In this document: positions 27,674 through 35,618 of the stretch, piece by piece
Layout: every line of letters begins with the position of its first letter
How positions within the stretch are numbered: position 1 is the stretch's first letter
Position numbers and translations under genes: made by a program
Notes under the pieces: model-generated
What the model was told of the DNA's origin: nothing
The model's database searches: none
What the model saw: the letters and a program-made list of their open reading frames with translations, nothing else
Assembly (NCBI RefSeq): GCF_014280875.1
Contig: NZ_JACLAL010000002.1
Location: 248,001-312,000, forward strand
Length of the DNA: 64,000 nt
Source: Paenirhizobium daejeonense
Lineage (GTDB): Bacteria; Pseudomonadota; Alphaproteobacteria; Rhizobiales; Rhizobiaceae
Direction of reading: 5' to 3'

Positions 27674-27828
27674 AATCGCCTTCGGTTTCGTGAATGGAAA
27701 CCTCATCCTTCACTTCGAGCGCGGAAAGAAACCTACGCGGTCAGAGAGGTATTCTCCTCTCCCCACCATCGAATGATGCCGCCCAATAACGCTCGCCCTC
27801 TCCACCCACACAATACGCAAATAAAATA

Positions 27829-27846
27829 ATTAGCTATTCAACTAAT
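27829..27846. promoter_or_regulatory. Inverted repeat ahead of the ArsR-fold regulator
   Basis: ATTAG (27829-27833) and CTAAT (27842-27846) are separated by eight bases in a strongly A+T-rich stretch (27810-27900). The spacing and position suit an autoregulatory operator; this is inference. Confidence 0.35.
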
Positions 27847-27898
27847 CATAAAAATTAAATCTGACATACGGACTGGACATTTAAGAATTTTCCTAATT

Positions 27899-28411
27899 AT
27901 GGAATTTGCAAAAAACACGCACATTCAGTCCAATGACCAAGGCGCTCAGGTGAAGAAACAGACGAAAAAGGCATCCACCCCACACAAGTCCGAAAGGCGG
28001 GCTCAGCAGGCCTTTCATGCTCTCGCCGCCGCTCCTCGTCGGGCAATCCTCAAATACCTTGCCGTCTCAGGACTCACCGCGGGCGAGATATCCTCACGCT
28101 TCGACATGGCCAAGCCATCGGTATCGCAGCACCTCGCAATTCTGGAAAATGCCGGCCTTATCACGCGCGAAAAGCGCGGGCAGTTCGTTCACTACGCCCT
28201 GGCGCCGAACATCCTGAAGGAGGTCCTGACCGGCTTCCTTCAGGATCTTGAGCCACCGGAAGTATCGACGACCGACGACCCGGCTAAACCGCAGGAACAG
28301 ACAGAGCAGAAGAGCAAGGGAAAATCGGCAAAGGTAGCCAAGCCTATCAAAGCAGAGACAGCCGATGAGCCAGCGGCAAAGCCTCTGCCCAGCCAGATGT
28401 CGATGTTCTGA
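27899..28411 (+). CDS. ArsR-fold winged-helix transcriptional regulator without metal site
   Basis: The 170-residue protein has a winged helix at about residues 38-108 (FHALAAAPRRAILKYLAVSGLTAGEISSRFDMAKPSVSQHLAILENAGLITREKRGQFVHYAL). The 60-residue C-terminal tail is rich in Lys, Glu and Pro and is probably disordered. It has no cysteine at all and lacks the ELCVCDL metal motif, so it is of the SdpR-like non-metal group. The start is uncertain: ATG 27899 has no clear ribosome site and a GTG at 27950 is an alternative. The regulated genes are unknown. Confidence 0.8.
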   Translation: MEFAKNTHIQSNDQGAQVKKQTKKASTPHKSERRAQQAFHALAAAPRRAILKYLAVSGLTAGEISSRFDMAKPSVSQHLAILENAGLITREKRGQFVHYALAPNILKEVLTGFLQDLEPPEVSTTDDPAKPQEQTEQKSKGKSAKVAKPIKAETADEPAAKPLPSQMSMF

Positions 28412-28516
28412 AGCATATCGCGCAAAAGTGTGCAGCGGTTTTGCGACGATGGCATACGACAAAACTGCGACGTGAAGCGCAAGGAGTTGAATCTGGAAGA
28501 TCGCCGACGCGCTTTG
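28411..28516 (+). repeat. Rhizobial intergenic repeat, copy 1
   Basis: This is an element of about 105 bases beginning at the stop codon of the regulator. Its core hairpin is CGCAAAA (28421-28427) with TTTTGCG (28439-28445), followed by ACGTGAAGCG and ending near GATCGCCGACGCGCTTT. A second copy with the same order of blocks lies on the opposite strand at 46616-46720. Confidence 0.75.
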
Positions 28517-28664
28517 GAACGGCCTTTGCAAGGACGGCTCGAGCGTGAACGCTCGATATGCGATGCACTCTGTACTGATGCCTCCCGGCAATACGGCACG
28601 ACAGATACAGCCGGCATTCAACGCAAGACCGAAACCCTCCGCACTGGCAGGTGCGGCACATAGC
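28517..28664. other. Intergenic, nothing recognised
   Basis: About 150 bases lie between the repeat and the ilvN terminator. I see no gene, promoter or repeat that I can support. Confidence 0.3.
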
Positions 28665-28705
28665 AAAAGGCATCCTGCGGTGACTAGACCGGCAGAATGC
28701 CTTTT
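28665..28705 (-). terminator. Probable ilvBN terminator
   Basis: AAAAGGCAT-CTGC on the left arm pairs with GCAG-AATGCCTTTT on the right arm around a loop of about 13 bases. It lies downstream of ilvN on its strand, and the T-rich end of the arm acts as the release tract. Confidence 0.55.
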
Positions 28706-28831
28706 GGATCAGACGGGACGAATGGGCATCCGCCCCATCAGGCAGCGGATGCGATCGGCTTCTGATCGATCAGTATACAGGATGTCCCGGCGTTGAATGT
28801 GAGAACCAGCCTCACTTTCCGCCGAGAGCGA

Positions 28832-29404
28832 TCACATGCCCTGCGAACCGCGGTTCATCGCCGCAATGCCCGTGCGGCAGATTTCATTGAGACCGAGCGG
28901 CTTCATGATCGCCACGAACTGGTCGATCTTGGAGGACTTGCCGGTGATCTCAAAGATGAAATGCTCGACGGTCGCATCGACCACCTTCGCCTGGAAGGCA
29001 TCGGCAAGGCGCAGCGTTTCGGCACGCATCTCGCCTTCGGAAACCACTTTCACCAGCGCCACTTCGCGCTCGATAGGACGCTCCTGACCAAGCTCCTTCG
29101 CGCGCACTGTAAGGTCGAGAACCCGGTGCACCGGAACGATACGCTCGAGCTGGGCCTTGATCTGCTCCAGCACGCTCGGCGTACCGCGCGTTACAATGGT
29201 GATGCGCGACAGATGCGCTTCATGCTCGGTCTCGGAAACCGTCAAGCTTTCGATGTTGTAGCCACGGCCTGAGAAAAGGCCGATGACCCGGGCAAGAACG
29301 CCCGGTTCGTTATCGACGAGAACCGATAGCGTATGGCTTTCGGTGGCTGCGGTTTCCTTGGCGATGAAGTAAGCCGAGCCGGTAGGTTGAAGCTGTGCGT
29401 TCAT
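28832..29404 (-). CDS. ilvN: Acetolactate synthase small (regulatory) subunit
   Basis: The 190-residue protein has an N-terminal ACT domain (HTLSVLVDNEPGVLARVIGLFSGRGYNIESLTVSETE) that binds valine for feedback inhibition, and a C-terminal domain that contacts and activates the catalytic subunit. In many rhizobial annotations it is called ilvH. It follows ilvB with 24 bases between and is followed by a stem-loop terminator. Confidence 0.95.
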   Translation of the reverse strand: MNAQLQPTGSAYFIAKETAATESHTLSVLVDNEPGVLARVIGLFSGRGYNIESLTVSETEHEAHLSRITIVTRGTPSVLEQIKAQLERIVPVHRVLDLTVRAKELGQERPIEREVALVKVVSEGEMRAETLRLADAFQAKVVDATVEHFIFEITGKSSKIDQFVAIMKPLGLNEICRTGIAAMNRGSQGM

Positions 29405-29428
29405 GTGTCTCTGTTCCTGTCTATCGCG

Positions 29429-31219
29429 TCAAACCAGCTGACGGCCCTTGGCGTCGATCGCCGTCGCAACGGCCTCGTCGGTCGCCTCGTCCGGCAGCAG
29501 CATCTCGTTATGTGCCTTGCCCGACGGGATCATCGGGAAGCAGTTGGCGAGATTGGCGACACGGCAATCGAAGATCACCGGCTTCTTGACGTTGATCATC
29601 TCCATGATGGCGTCGTCGAGTTCATCGGGCTTTTCGCAACGCAAGCCGACAGCGCCATAGGCCTCGGCAAGCTTGACGAAGTCAGGCATGGCCTCGGTGT
29701 AGGAGTTCGACAGGCGGTTGCCGTGCAGGAGCTGCTGCCACTGGCGAACCATGCCCATGTACTGGTTGTTCAGGATGAAGATCTTGACCGGCGCTTCATA
29801 CTGGACCGCGCAGGACATTTCCTGAATGCACATCTGGATCGAGGCATCGCCGGCGATGTCGATGACGAGGCTTTCCGGATGGGCGATCTGCACCCCGATT
29901 GCCGCCGGGAAGCCGTAGCCCATGGTGCCGAGACCGCCCGAGGTCATCCACCGGTTCGGCTTCTCGAAGCCAAAGAACTGCGCGGCCCACATCTGGTGCT
30001 GACCGACTTCGGTGGTGATGTAGGTGTCGCGATCCTTCGTCAGGTGGTAGAGCCGCTCGATGGCGTATTGCGGCATGATGACGTCCTTCGACGGCGTATA
30101 GGCGAAGGAGCGGCGCGCCTTCCAGCGAGCAATGCTGTCCTTCCACTCCGCCGTCTGCGCAGCCTCGGGCTTCTTCGGAAGCGCCCGCCAGAGGCGGACC
30201 ATGTCTTCGAGTACATTGCCGACATCACCGGTGATCGGAACATCGACGCGAACGTTCTTGTTGATCGAGGACGGATCGATATCGATATGGATCTTCTTCG
30301 AATTCGGCGAGAAGGCATTGAGCCTGCCGGTAATGCGGTCATCGAAGCGCGCGCCGACACAGACCATGACGTCACAATCGTGCATGGCCATATTGGCTTC
30401 GTAGGAACCGTGCATGCCGAGCATGCCCAGCCAGTTCTTGCCCGAGGCCGGATAGGCGCCAAGGCCCATCAGGGTGGACGTGATCGGAAAATCGGTGAGT
30501 TCGACCAGTTCGCGCAACAGCTTGGACGCTTCCGGCCCCGAATTGACGACGCCACCGCCAGTATAGAAGACCGGGCGGCGGGCATGCGCCATCAGTTCGA
30601 TGGCTGCGCGAATGGCGTTCTCGTCGCCCTGAACCTTGGGCTGATAGCTCTTCTGCGCGACATGCGCGGAAGGCGGCGTGTAGGTACCGGTCGCAAACTG
30701 GACATCCTTCGGGACATCGACGAGAACCGGGCCAGGACGACCGCTCTGGGCGATGCGGAACGCCTCATGGATAACGCCGGCGAGCTCGTTGACGTCCTTG
30801 ACCAGCCAGTTGTGCTTGGTGCAGGGGCGCGTAATACCGACGGTATCACATTCCTGGAAGGCATCGGAACCGATCAGGCTCGTCGGGACCTGACCGGAAA
30901 TGCAGACCAGCGGGATCGAGTCCATCAAGGCATCCTGCAGCGGCGTAACGGCGTTGGTCGCGCCGGGACCGGAGGTTACGAGCAGAACGCCGACCTTGCC
31001 TGTTGAACGGGCATAACCTTCTGCGGCATGCCCTGCCCCCTGTTCGTGACGAACGAGGATGTGCTGGATCTCTTCCTGTTGGAAGATTTCGTCATAGATC
31101 GGCAGCACGGCTCCGCCGGGATAACCGAAGATATGCTCAACCCCGTTGTCCTTCAGCGCTCGCAGAACGATTTCCGCGCCGGTCATCTGATTGTCTTTAC
31201 CCGTCATGCCTGTTTCCAT
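29429..31219 (-). CDS. ilvB: Acetolactate synthase large (catalytic) subunit
   Basis: This 596-residue thiamine-diphosphate enzyme forms acetolactate or acetohydroxybutyrate, the first common step of valine, leucine and isoleucine synthesis. The N-terminal TPP domain shows FGYPGGAVLPIYD and the catalytic glutamate in VRHEQGAGHAAEGYAR. The central FAD/DHS-like domain spans about residues 200-340. The C-terminal TPP/Mg2+ motif GDASIQM...NN lies near residues 450-480. I start at METGMTGKDNQ (31219); upstream in-frame codons run into the attenuator. The subunits ilvB and ilvN form an operon controlled by the leader described at 31258-31380. Confidence 0.96.
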   Translation of the reverse strand: METGMTGKDNQMTGAEIVLRALKDNGVEHIFGYPGGAVLPIYDEIFQQEEIQHILVRHEQGAGHAAEGYARSTGKVGVLLVTSGPGATNAVTPLQDALMDSIPLVCISGQVPTSLIGSDAFQECDTVGITRPCTKHNWLVKDVNELAGVIHEAFRIAQSGRPGPVLVDVPKDVQFATGTYTPPSAHVAQKSYQPKVQGDENAIRAAIELMAHARRPVFYTGGGVVNSGPEASKLLRELVELTDFPITSTLMGLGAYPASGKNWLGMLGMHGSYEANMAMHDCDVMVCVGARFDDRITGRLNAFSPNSKKIHIDIDPSSINKNVRVDVPITGDVGNVLEDMVRLWRALPKKPEAAQTAEWKDSIARWKARRSFAYTPSKDVIMPQYAIERLYHLTKDRDTYITTEVGQHQMWAAQFFGFEKPNRWMTSGGLGTMGYGFPAAIGVQIAHPESLVIDIAGDASIQMCIQEMSCAVQYEAPVKIFILNNQYMGMVRQWQQLLHGNRLSNSYTEAMPDFVKLAEAYGAVGLRCEKPDELDDAIMEMINVKKPVIFDCRVANLANCFPMIPSGKAHNEMLLPDEATDEAVATAIDAKGRQLV

Positions 31220-31264
31220 CTGCCTAGGGATTTTTTTGAAGAGCCGTAGCCCGGTTTTGGCCAT

Positions 31265-31289
31265 AAAAAAAGGCCCCTTTGAGGAGCCT
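31265..31289 (-). terminator. ilvB attenuator terminator
   Basis: On the minus strand AGGCTCC pairs with GGGGCCT (one mismatch) around a short loop and runs straight into seven T residues. It lies between the leader peptide and ilvB, so it stops transcription before the structural genes unless an alternative fold forms. Confidence 0.8.
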
Positions 31290-31297
31290 GTTATCTA

Positions 31298-31345
31298 GCG
31301 CATGGGTGGCTAATGCCGGATGGTTACACCATCCTGCCCATGCGC
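31298..31345 (-). promoter_or_regulatory. ilv leader RNA nested stem-loop
   Basis: The outer arms CCCATGCGC (plus strand 31337-31345) and GCGCATGGG (31298-31306) are perfectly complementary over nine bases. They enclose an inner hairpin of seven base pairs (31318-31324 with 31328-31334). The outer 5' arm covers codons 12-15 of the leader peptide, so a ribosome stalled on its branched-chain codons would disturb it. This is the expected pause/antiterminator part of an amino-acid attenuator. Confidence 0.75.
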
Positions 31346-31380
31346 TTTCCCACCACAATAAGAGCCTGCGAATTTTTCAT
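31324..31380 (-). CDS. ilvBN attenuator leader peptide
   Basis: This short frame encodes 18 residues, MKNSQALIVVGKRMGRMV. The run Leu-Ile-Val-Val at positions 7-10 consists of the very amino acids made by the downstream pathway, and a further Val is the last codon. The peptide ends inside the leader stem-loop that precedes an intrinsic terminator. Ribosome stalling when branched-chain aminoacyl-tRNAs are scarce should allow read-through into ilvB. No Shine-Dalgarno site precedes the ATG; the promoter at 31388-31415 places the transcription start at or next to the A of the ATG, so it is probably leaderless. Confidence 0.82.
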   Translation of the reverse strand: MKNSQALIVVGKRMGRMV

Positions 31381-31387
31381 GACACGT

Positions 31388-31415
31388 TTGATAACACAAA
31401 TCGAAAAAGCGTCAA
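31388..31415 (-). promoter_or_regulatory. Promoter of the ilv leader
   Basis: On the minus strand TTGACG (31410-31415) and TATCAA (31388-31393) are 16 bases apart. They match the housekeeping -35/-10 pattern. Seven bases separate the -10 box from the leader ATG at 31380, which fits a transcript beginning at or beside that ATG. Confidence 0.7.
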
Positions 31416-31546
31416 CGCATCAAATGACAAAAAACGCGACCAAATAAGACAGAAAAGACCACGCTTCCGAAAAACACGATCGGTGCAATATACCCATCGT
31501 TAAGTCGCGGCAGGGTATATTACCTCCCCGAGCAGGGAGTTCATCA

Positions 31547-33703
31547 TTGCGTAACGACGATCTGAAGACATCCGGCAGCGCCGGCGAACAAGATCGCCGC
31601 GACCGTATGCATCCGGGCTATCGTATGCTCGGACGCGTCGTCGCCTGCAACGGCTCCCGCGCAACCATTGCCGCAGTGGCGGAAGAAGGGTCCACCGACC
31701 TCACAGAACTTTGGTCCGTCGGGCGCCTGATTTCTATCAGCGTCGGGGCAAATCGCGTCGTCGCGCTGGCCTATTCGATGCAGACGGGCTCGCGCGACTG
31801 GGGCGAAGAGGCGGATAACTATTTCCTGATCGAGGTCGAGCTGTTGGGCGAGGTCCACAAGGGACTGAGTGGCCAGGACGAGTTCTCGACCGGCATTTCG
31901 CGTTATCCCTATCTCGGTGCCATTGCCCACCGCATACGCGCCGCCGATCTCCTGCGCATCTACGACAGCCACAAGGGCTCCTCTTGCGCTATCGGCAAGC
32001 TCACGCAGGACGAAAGCATCGACGCGACGATTCATATTCCCTCGATGCTTTCCAAGCATTTCGCCGTGGTCGGCTCCACGGGCGTCGGCAAGTCAACGGC
32101 GGTCTCGCTTCTCCTGCGCAAGGCGATCGAGGCCGATCCGAAATTGCGCGTCCTCATCCTCGACCCGCACAACGAGTTCGCCGCCGCGTTCCCGGAGCAC
32201 GCGGTTGTCGTCGATACCGACACGCTGGACCTGCCCTTCTGGCTGATGAAGCTTGAAGAATTCGCCGAGGTGCTGTTTCGCGGCCGCCCATCGGTGCCGG
32301 AGGAACTCGACATTCTCCGCGACCTACTACCTGAAGCCAAACGCGCCTTCCGCGGCAATGAATCCGCTCTTATGCGCCGTACGTCGGACAAGAGCTCGAT
32401 CACAGCCGATACGCCGGTGCCCTATCGCATGGCCGATCTTCTGGCGCTGATCGATGACCGTATCGGCCGGCTGGAAGGTCGCGGCGACAAACCGTTCATG
32501 CGTGCGCTGAAGATGCGCATCATGTCGGCGATCAACGATCCGCGCTATCACTTCATGTTCTCCAACAACACGATCAGCGACACGATCATGGAGACGATTG
32601 CGGAGATCTTCCGCATTCCGGGAGACGACAGGCCAATCTGCACCTTTCAGCTCGCCGGAATCCCGTCGGAAGTAGTGAATTCCGTCGCCTCGGTCCTCTG
32701 CCGCATGGCCTTCGAACTGGCGCTCTGGTCGAACGGCGCGATCCACATGCTCGTCGTCTGCGAAGAAGCCCATCGCTACATTCCATCCGACCCGAGCCTG
32801 GGTTTCTTCCCGACACGGCAGGCCATCGCCCGCATCGCCAAGGAAGGCCGTAAATACGGTGTATCGCTGGGCATCATCACCCAGCGCCCCGGCGAACTCG
32901 ACCAGACGATCCTCTCGCAGTGCTCGACCCTGTTCGCCATGCGCCTGACGAACGACCGGGATCAGGAGATCATTCGCTCCGCCATTCCTGATTCGTCGGT
33001 CTCCACCACCAGCTTCATTTCCTCGATCGGCAATGGCGAAGCGATTGCATTCGGCGAGGCAATTGCCGTGCCCATGCGCATGCGTTTTTCGCGTGTCGAC
33101 AGCAGCCACCTGCCGAAGGCAAATGGCACGGGCGTCAAGCATAGCGAAGACAATCCCGATACGGTCGACCTACGGTCAATCGTTGCCCGCATGCGGTCCG
33201 TAGCGGCACCTGATATTGCGGCATTCCAGCAGAGCTTCGAAACTTCCTTCCCCGCCAGCCGGCCGGAGAAAAATCCGCGAAGCTTCAACGAAGTCGCACC
33301 TCCCTCCCCGGAGCAGGATGAAGACGATTTCGAGATCCCGGCCCATCTCGGCCCGAACGCCACGTTCGATGAGATCCGGCAGGCTCTCCTGACACCTGAG
33401 CATCCCGCCCCGGCAGCACATCCCGGCACCGCACCCGAACCGCCGCCGGTAGTCGAGCCCTACCGTCCCGACATGCTGCCCGGCAGCAGGTTTGCGGAAG
33501 AGCGCACAGCCCTGCAGCGCGAAGGCATATTCCCCCAGCAGCCACGCGAACGAGGCGAACCGGCGCCTTACGCTGAGATCCACACGCAGGAGCCTTCGCC
33601 GCCCGCCAACCCTTCCTTCGGAGGCACGCTTCGTCGTGAAGGCAGCACGCTTCGCGAAAGCATCCTGAAGAAACCGCTCTCCAGCCTCTACCGCAAGGAC
33701 TGA
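31547..33703 (+). CDS. HerA-like ATP-binding protein (DUF87/FtsK-type motor)
   Basis: In this 718-residue protein, residues 25-110 form a HerA/ATP-synthase-like barrel. The DUF87 ATPase core follows, with Walker A VGSTGVGKST (about 172-182), RVLILDPHNEF, Walker B LVVCEEAHRYIP (about 400-412) and the late arginine-rich region TQRPGEL. Residues 560-718 are a proline- and glutamate-rich tail, probably unstructured. HerA-type hexamers pump DNA, usually with a nuclease such as NurA; no such partner is beside it. The start is a TTG at 31547 with GGGAG upstream. It is divergent from the ilv leader and convergent with miaA, overlapping that gene's 3' end by 16 bases. Confidence 0.85.
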   Translation: MRNDDLKTSGSAGEQDRRDRMHPGYRMLGRVVACNGSRATIAAVAEEGSTDLTELWSVGRLISISVGANRVVALAYSMQTGSRDWGEEADNYFLIEVELLGEVHKGLSGQDEFSTGISRYPYLGAIAHRIRAADLLRIYDSHKGSSCAIGKLTQDESIDATIHIPSMLSKHFAVVGSTGVGKSTAVSLLLRKAIEADPKLRVLILDPHNEFAAAFPEHAVVVDTDTLDLPFWLMKLEEFAEVLFRGRPSVPEELDILRDLLPEAKRAFRGNESALMRRTSDKSSITADTPVPYRMADLLALIDDRIGRLEGRGDKPFMRALKMRIMSAINDPRYHFMFSNNTISDTIMETIAEIFRIPGDDRPICTFQLAGIPSEVVNSVASVLCRMAFELALWSNGAIHMLVVCEEAHRYIPSDPSLGFFPTRQAIARIAKEGRKYGVSLGIITQRPGELDQTILSQCSTLFAMRLTNDRDQEIIRSAIPDSSVSTTSFISSIGNGEAIAFGEAIAVPMRMRFSRVDSSHLPKANGTGVKHSEDNPDTVDLRSIVARMRSVAAPDIAAFQQSFETSFPASRPEKNPRSFNEVAPPSPEQDEDDFEIPAHLGPNATFDEIRQALLTPEHPAPAAHPGTAPEPPPVVEPYRPDMLPGSRFAEERTALQREGIFPQQPRERGEPAPYAEIHTQEPSPPANPSFGGTLRREGSTLRESILKKPLSSLYRKD

Positions 33704-34611
33704 GCGGAGAAGGTCGCGGGATCGATCCGCCCCCAGCTTTCATCCATCTGGTTGCGAAACCACGTCATCTGCCGCTTGGCATATTGCCGGGTCGCAGCCG
33801 ATGCCAACTCGATGACCTCTTCCCGTGAAAGCTGCCCCTTCAGCATCGCCGCGATCTGGGAAACCCCGATCGCCTTCATCGCCGGCATCTCGGGAGAAAG
33901 CCCAAGCGCCAGCAACGCTTCGACCTCTTCTACAGCACCCTGCTGGAACATACCGGCAAAGCGCCGGTTGATCCTCTCATGCAGAAGCGCACGGTCCGGC
34001 AGCACCACGAATTTGCCAGCGCGGGCAGGATCGACCAGCATCGGACCGGCCTTGCCCTGAAACTCGGAGATCGACCGCCCCGTCGCCTCCAACACTTCTA
34101 GCGCCCGCACGATCCGCTGACCATCCTGCGGATTGAGGCGTTCGGCCATCGCTGGATCGCGTGCGGCCAGTTCTCGGTGAAGCACCTCCGCACCTTCCGC
34201 AGAAAGCCGCCCCCTCAAGCTCCTCCGGATATCATCGGGTACGGCCGGCATGTCGGAAAGACCGCCGGTCAGCGCCTTGAAGTAGAGGCCTGTCCCCCCA
34301 ATGATCACAGGAAGTACATTGCGATCCTTCAACCGGGAGAGAAGATCACCGGCTTCGCGCAACCAGTCGCCGGTCGAATAGGTATTGCCGGGAGGCACGT
34401 GTCCGTAGAGATGATGGGGAATTCCATCCATTTCCTCTTCCGATGGGCGCGCAGTCAGCACCCGCAGGACGTCATAGACCTGCATGCTGTCGGCATTGAT
34501 CACCTGTCCACCGAAACGCTTTGCGAAATCGAGCGCCAGCGCGGACTTGCCGCTGGCAGTCGGCCCGGTTATCAGGATCGCGTCGATGTCATTTCCAAGG
34601 TTATTCATCAT
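33688..34611 (-). CDS. miaA: tRNA dimethylallyltransferase
   Basis: This 307-residue protein adds a dimethylallyl group to N6 of adenosine 37 in tRNAs reading codons that begin with U. It carries the P-loop GPTASGKSALA near the start, the conserved INADSMQVYDVLRVLTARPS, IIGGTGLYFKAL, and the C-terminal RQYAKRQMTWFRNQ. It has two adjacent ATG codons (34611 and 34608), and the first overlaps the start codon of the divergent serB. A GAG-rich ribosome site lies inside serB. The longer frame to 34638 is not needed. Confidence 0.95.
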   Translation of the reverse strand: MMNNLGNDIDAILITGPTASGKSALALDFAKRFGGQVINADSMQVYDVLRVLTARPSEEEMDGIPHHLYGHVPPGNTYSTGDWLREAGDLLSRLKDRNVLPVIIGGTGLYFKALTGGLSDMPAVPDDIRRSLRGRLSAEGAEVLHRELAARDPAMAERLNPQDGQRIVRALEVLEATGRSISEFQGKAGPMLVDPARAGKFVVLPDRALLHERINRRFAGMFQQGAVEEVEALLALGLSPEMPAMKAIGVSQIAAMLKGQLSREEVIELASAATRQYAKRQMTWFRNQMDESWGRIDPATFSAQSLR

Positions 34612-35500
34612 GGCTCTCGTTGCCACGCTTATTGCCAATCCGTCAAATCCCGTTCTCGCACCCGCCGTCGCGGAAAAGGCTGCCGAGGCGGTGAAGGCCG
34701 CCGGTCTTTACTGGCTCGCGGACGGCATCGCCTGCGACATCGCCCTGAGGGATGATGCCGACCTCGCGGAGGCGGAAACCGTGCTGCGTGCTGCAATTGA
34801 GGGTCTTCCGGTCGACCTCGCCATTCAGGATGCCGATACACGGCGTAAGAAATTCCTGATCGCGGACATGGATTCGACCATGATCGGCCAGGAATGCATC
34901 GACGAACTGGCGGCGGAAGTCGGGCTGAAAGAGAAGGTTTCGGCGATTACCGCACGTGCCATGAACGGCGAGATAGCCTTTGAACCCGCCCTCAGGGAGC
35001 GTGTCGCCCTGCTCAAGGGTCTGCCGGTCACAGTCGTCGACGAAGTAATCGCCAAGCGCATCACGCTGACACCGGGCGGACAGGAACTAATCGCCACCAT
35101 GAAGGCCAAGGGGCATTACACCGCCCTGGTCTCCGGCGGCTTCACGGTCTTCACATCACGCATCGCCGAAACCCTCGGCTTCCACGAAAACCGCGCTAAC
35201 ATCCTGATCGAGGAAAACGGTGCACTCGCCGGTGTAGTGGAGGAGCCAATCCTCGGCAAACAGGCCAAGGTCGACGCCCTTGTCGATATCTCCCGCAAGC
35301 TTGGCATCGATCCTGCCGAGGTGATCGCCGTTGGCGACGGCGCCAACGACCTCGGCATGCTTGAACTGGCAGGATCGGGTGTCGCACTCCACGCCAAGCC
35401 GGCAGTGGCTGCTCAGGCTAAGATCCGCATCGACCACGGCGACCTCACCGCGCTCCTTTACCTACAGGGCTATCGCAAGAGCGATTTCGTCACCCCCTGA
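34610..35500 (+). CDS. serB: Phosphoserine phosphatase
   Basis: This 296-residue HAD-superfamily enzyme makes serine from phosphoserine, the last step of serine synthesis. The nucleophile motif DMDSTM (Asp86, Asp88), the motif II serine in ALVSGG, the motif III lysine in GKQAKVD and the metal-binding GDGANDL are all present. The N-terminal 75 residues are an ACT-like domain, as in other SerB proteins. The start ATG (34610) follows CCAAGG and overlaps that of miaA. A long open stretch upstream is a shadow. Confidence 0.95.
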   Translation: MALVATLIANPSNPVLAPAVAEKAAEAVKAAGLYWLADGIACDIALRDDADLAEAETVLRAAIEGLPVDLAIQDADTRRKKFLIADMDSTMIGQECIDELAAEVGLKEKVSAITARAMNGEIAFEPALRERVALLKGLPVTVVDEVIAKRITLTPGGQELIATMKAKGHYTALVSGGFTVFTSRIAETLGFHENRANILIEENGALAGVVEEPILGKQAKVDALVDISRKLGIDPAEVIAVGDGANDLGMLELAGSGVALHAKPAVAAQAKIRIDHGDLTALLYLQGYRKSDFVTP

Positions 35501-35523
35501 AGCCAGCCACAGCAATCCTCATG

Positions 35524-35562
35524 AAAACGACCTCCGTGTTCTCTACACGGAGGTCGTTTTCG
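35524..35562. terminator. Bidirectional intrinsic terminator
   Basis: A perfect 15-base stem AAAACGACCTCCGTG / CACGGAGGTCGTTTT with a seven-base loop lies between convergent serB and the protease gene. The A and T ends serve both directions. Confidence 0.9.
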
Positions 35563-35618
35563 TTGATCAGGATTTCTCAGGTGTAAAGCCCATCATTCCT
35601 TGAACTGCGAGATCAGCG

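Noticed and set aside
27899..28411. Metal-sensing role for the ArsR-family protein
   Set aside because: It has no cysteines and lacks the metal-binding helix motif.
29333..31006. 557-residue plus-strand frame opposite ilvB
   Set aside because: The opposite strand encodes acetolactate synthase with all motifs.
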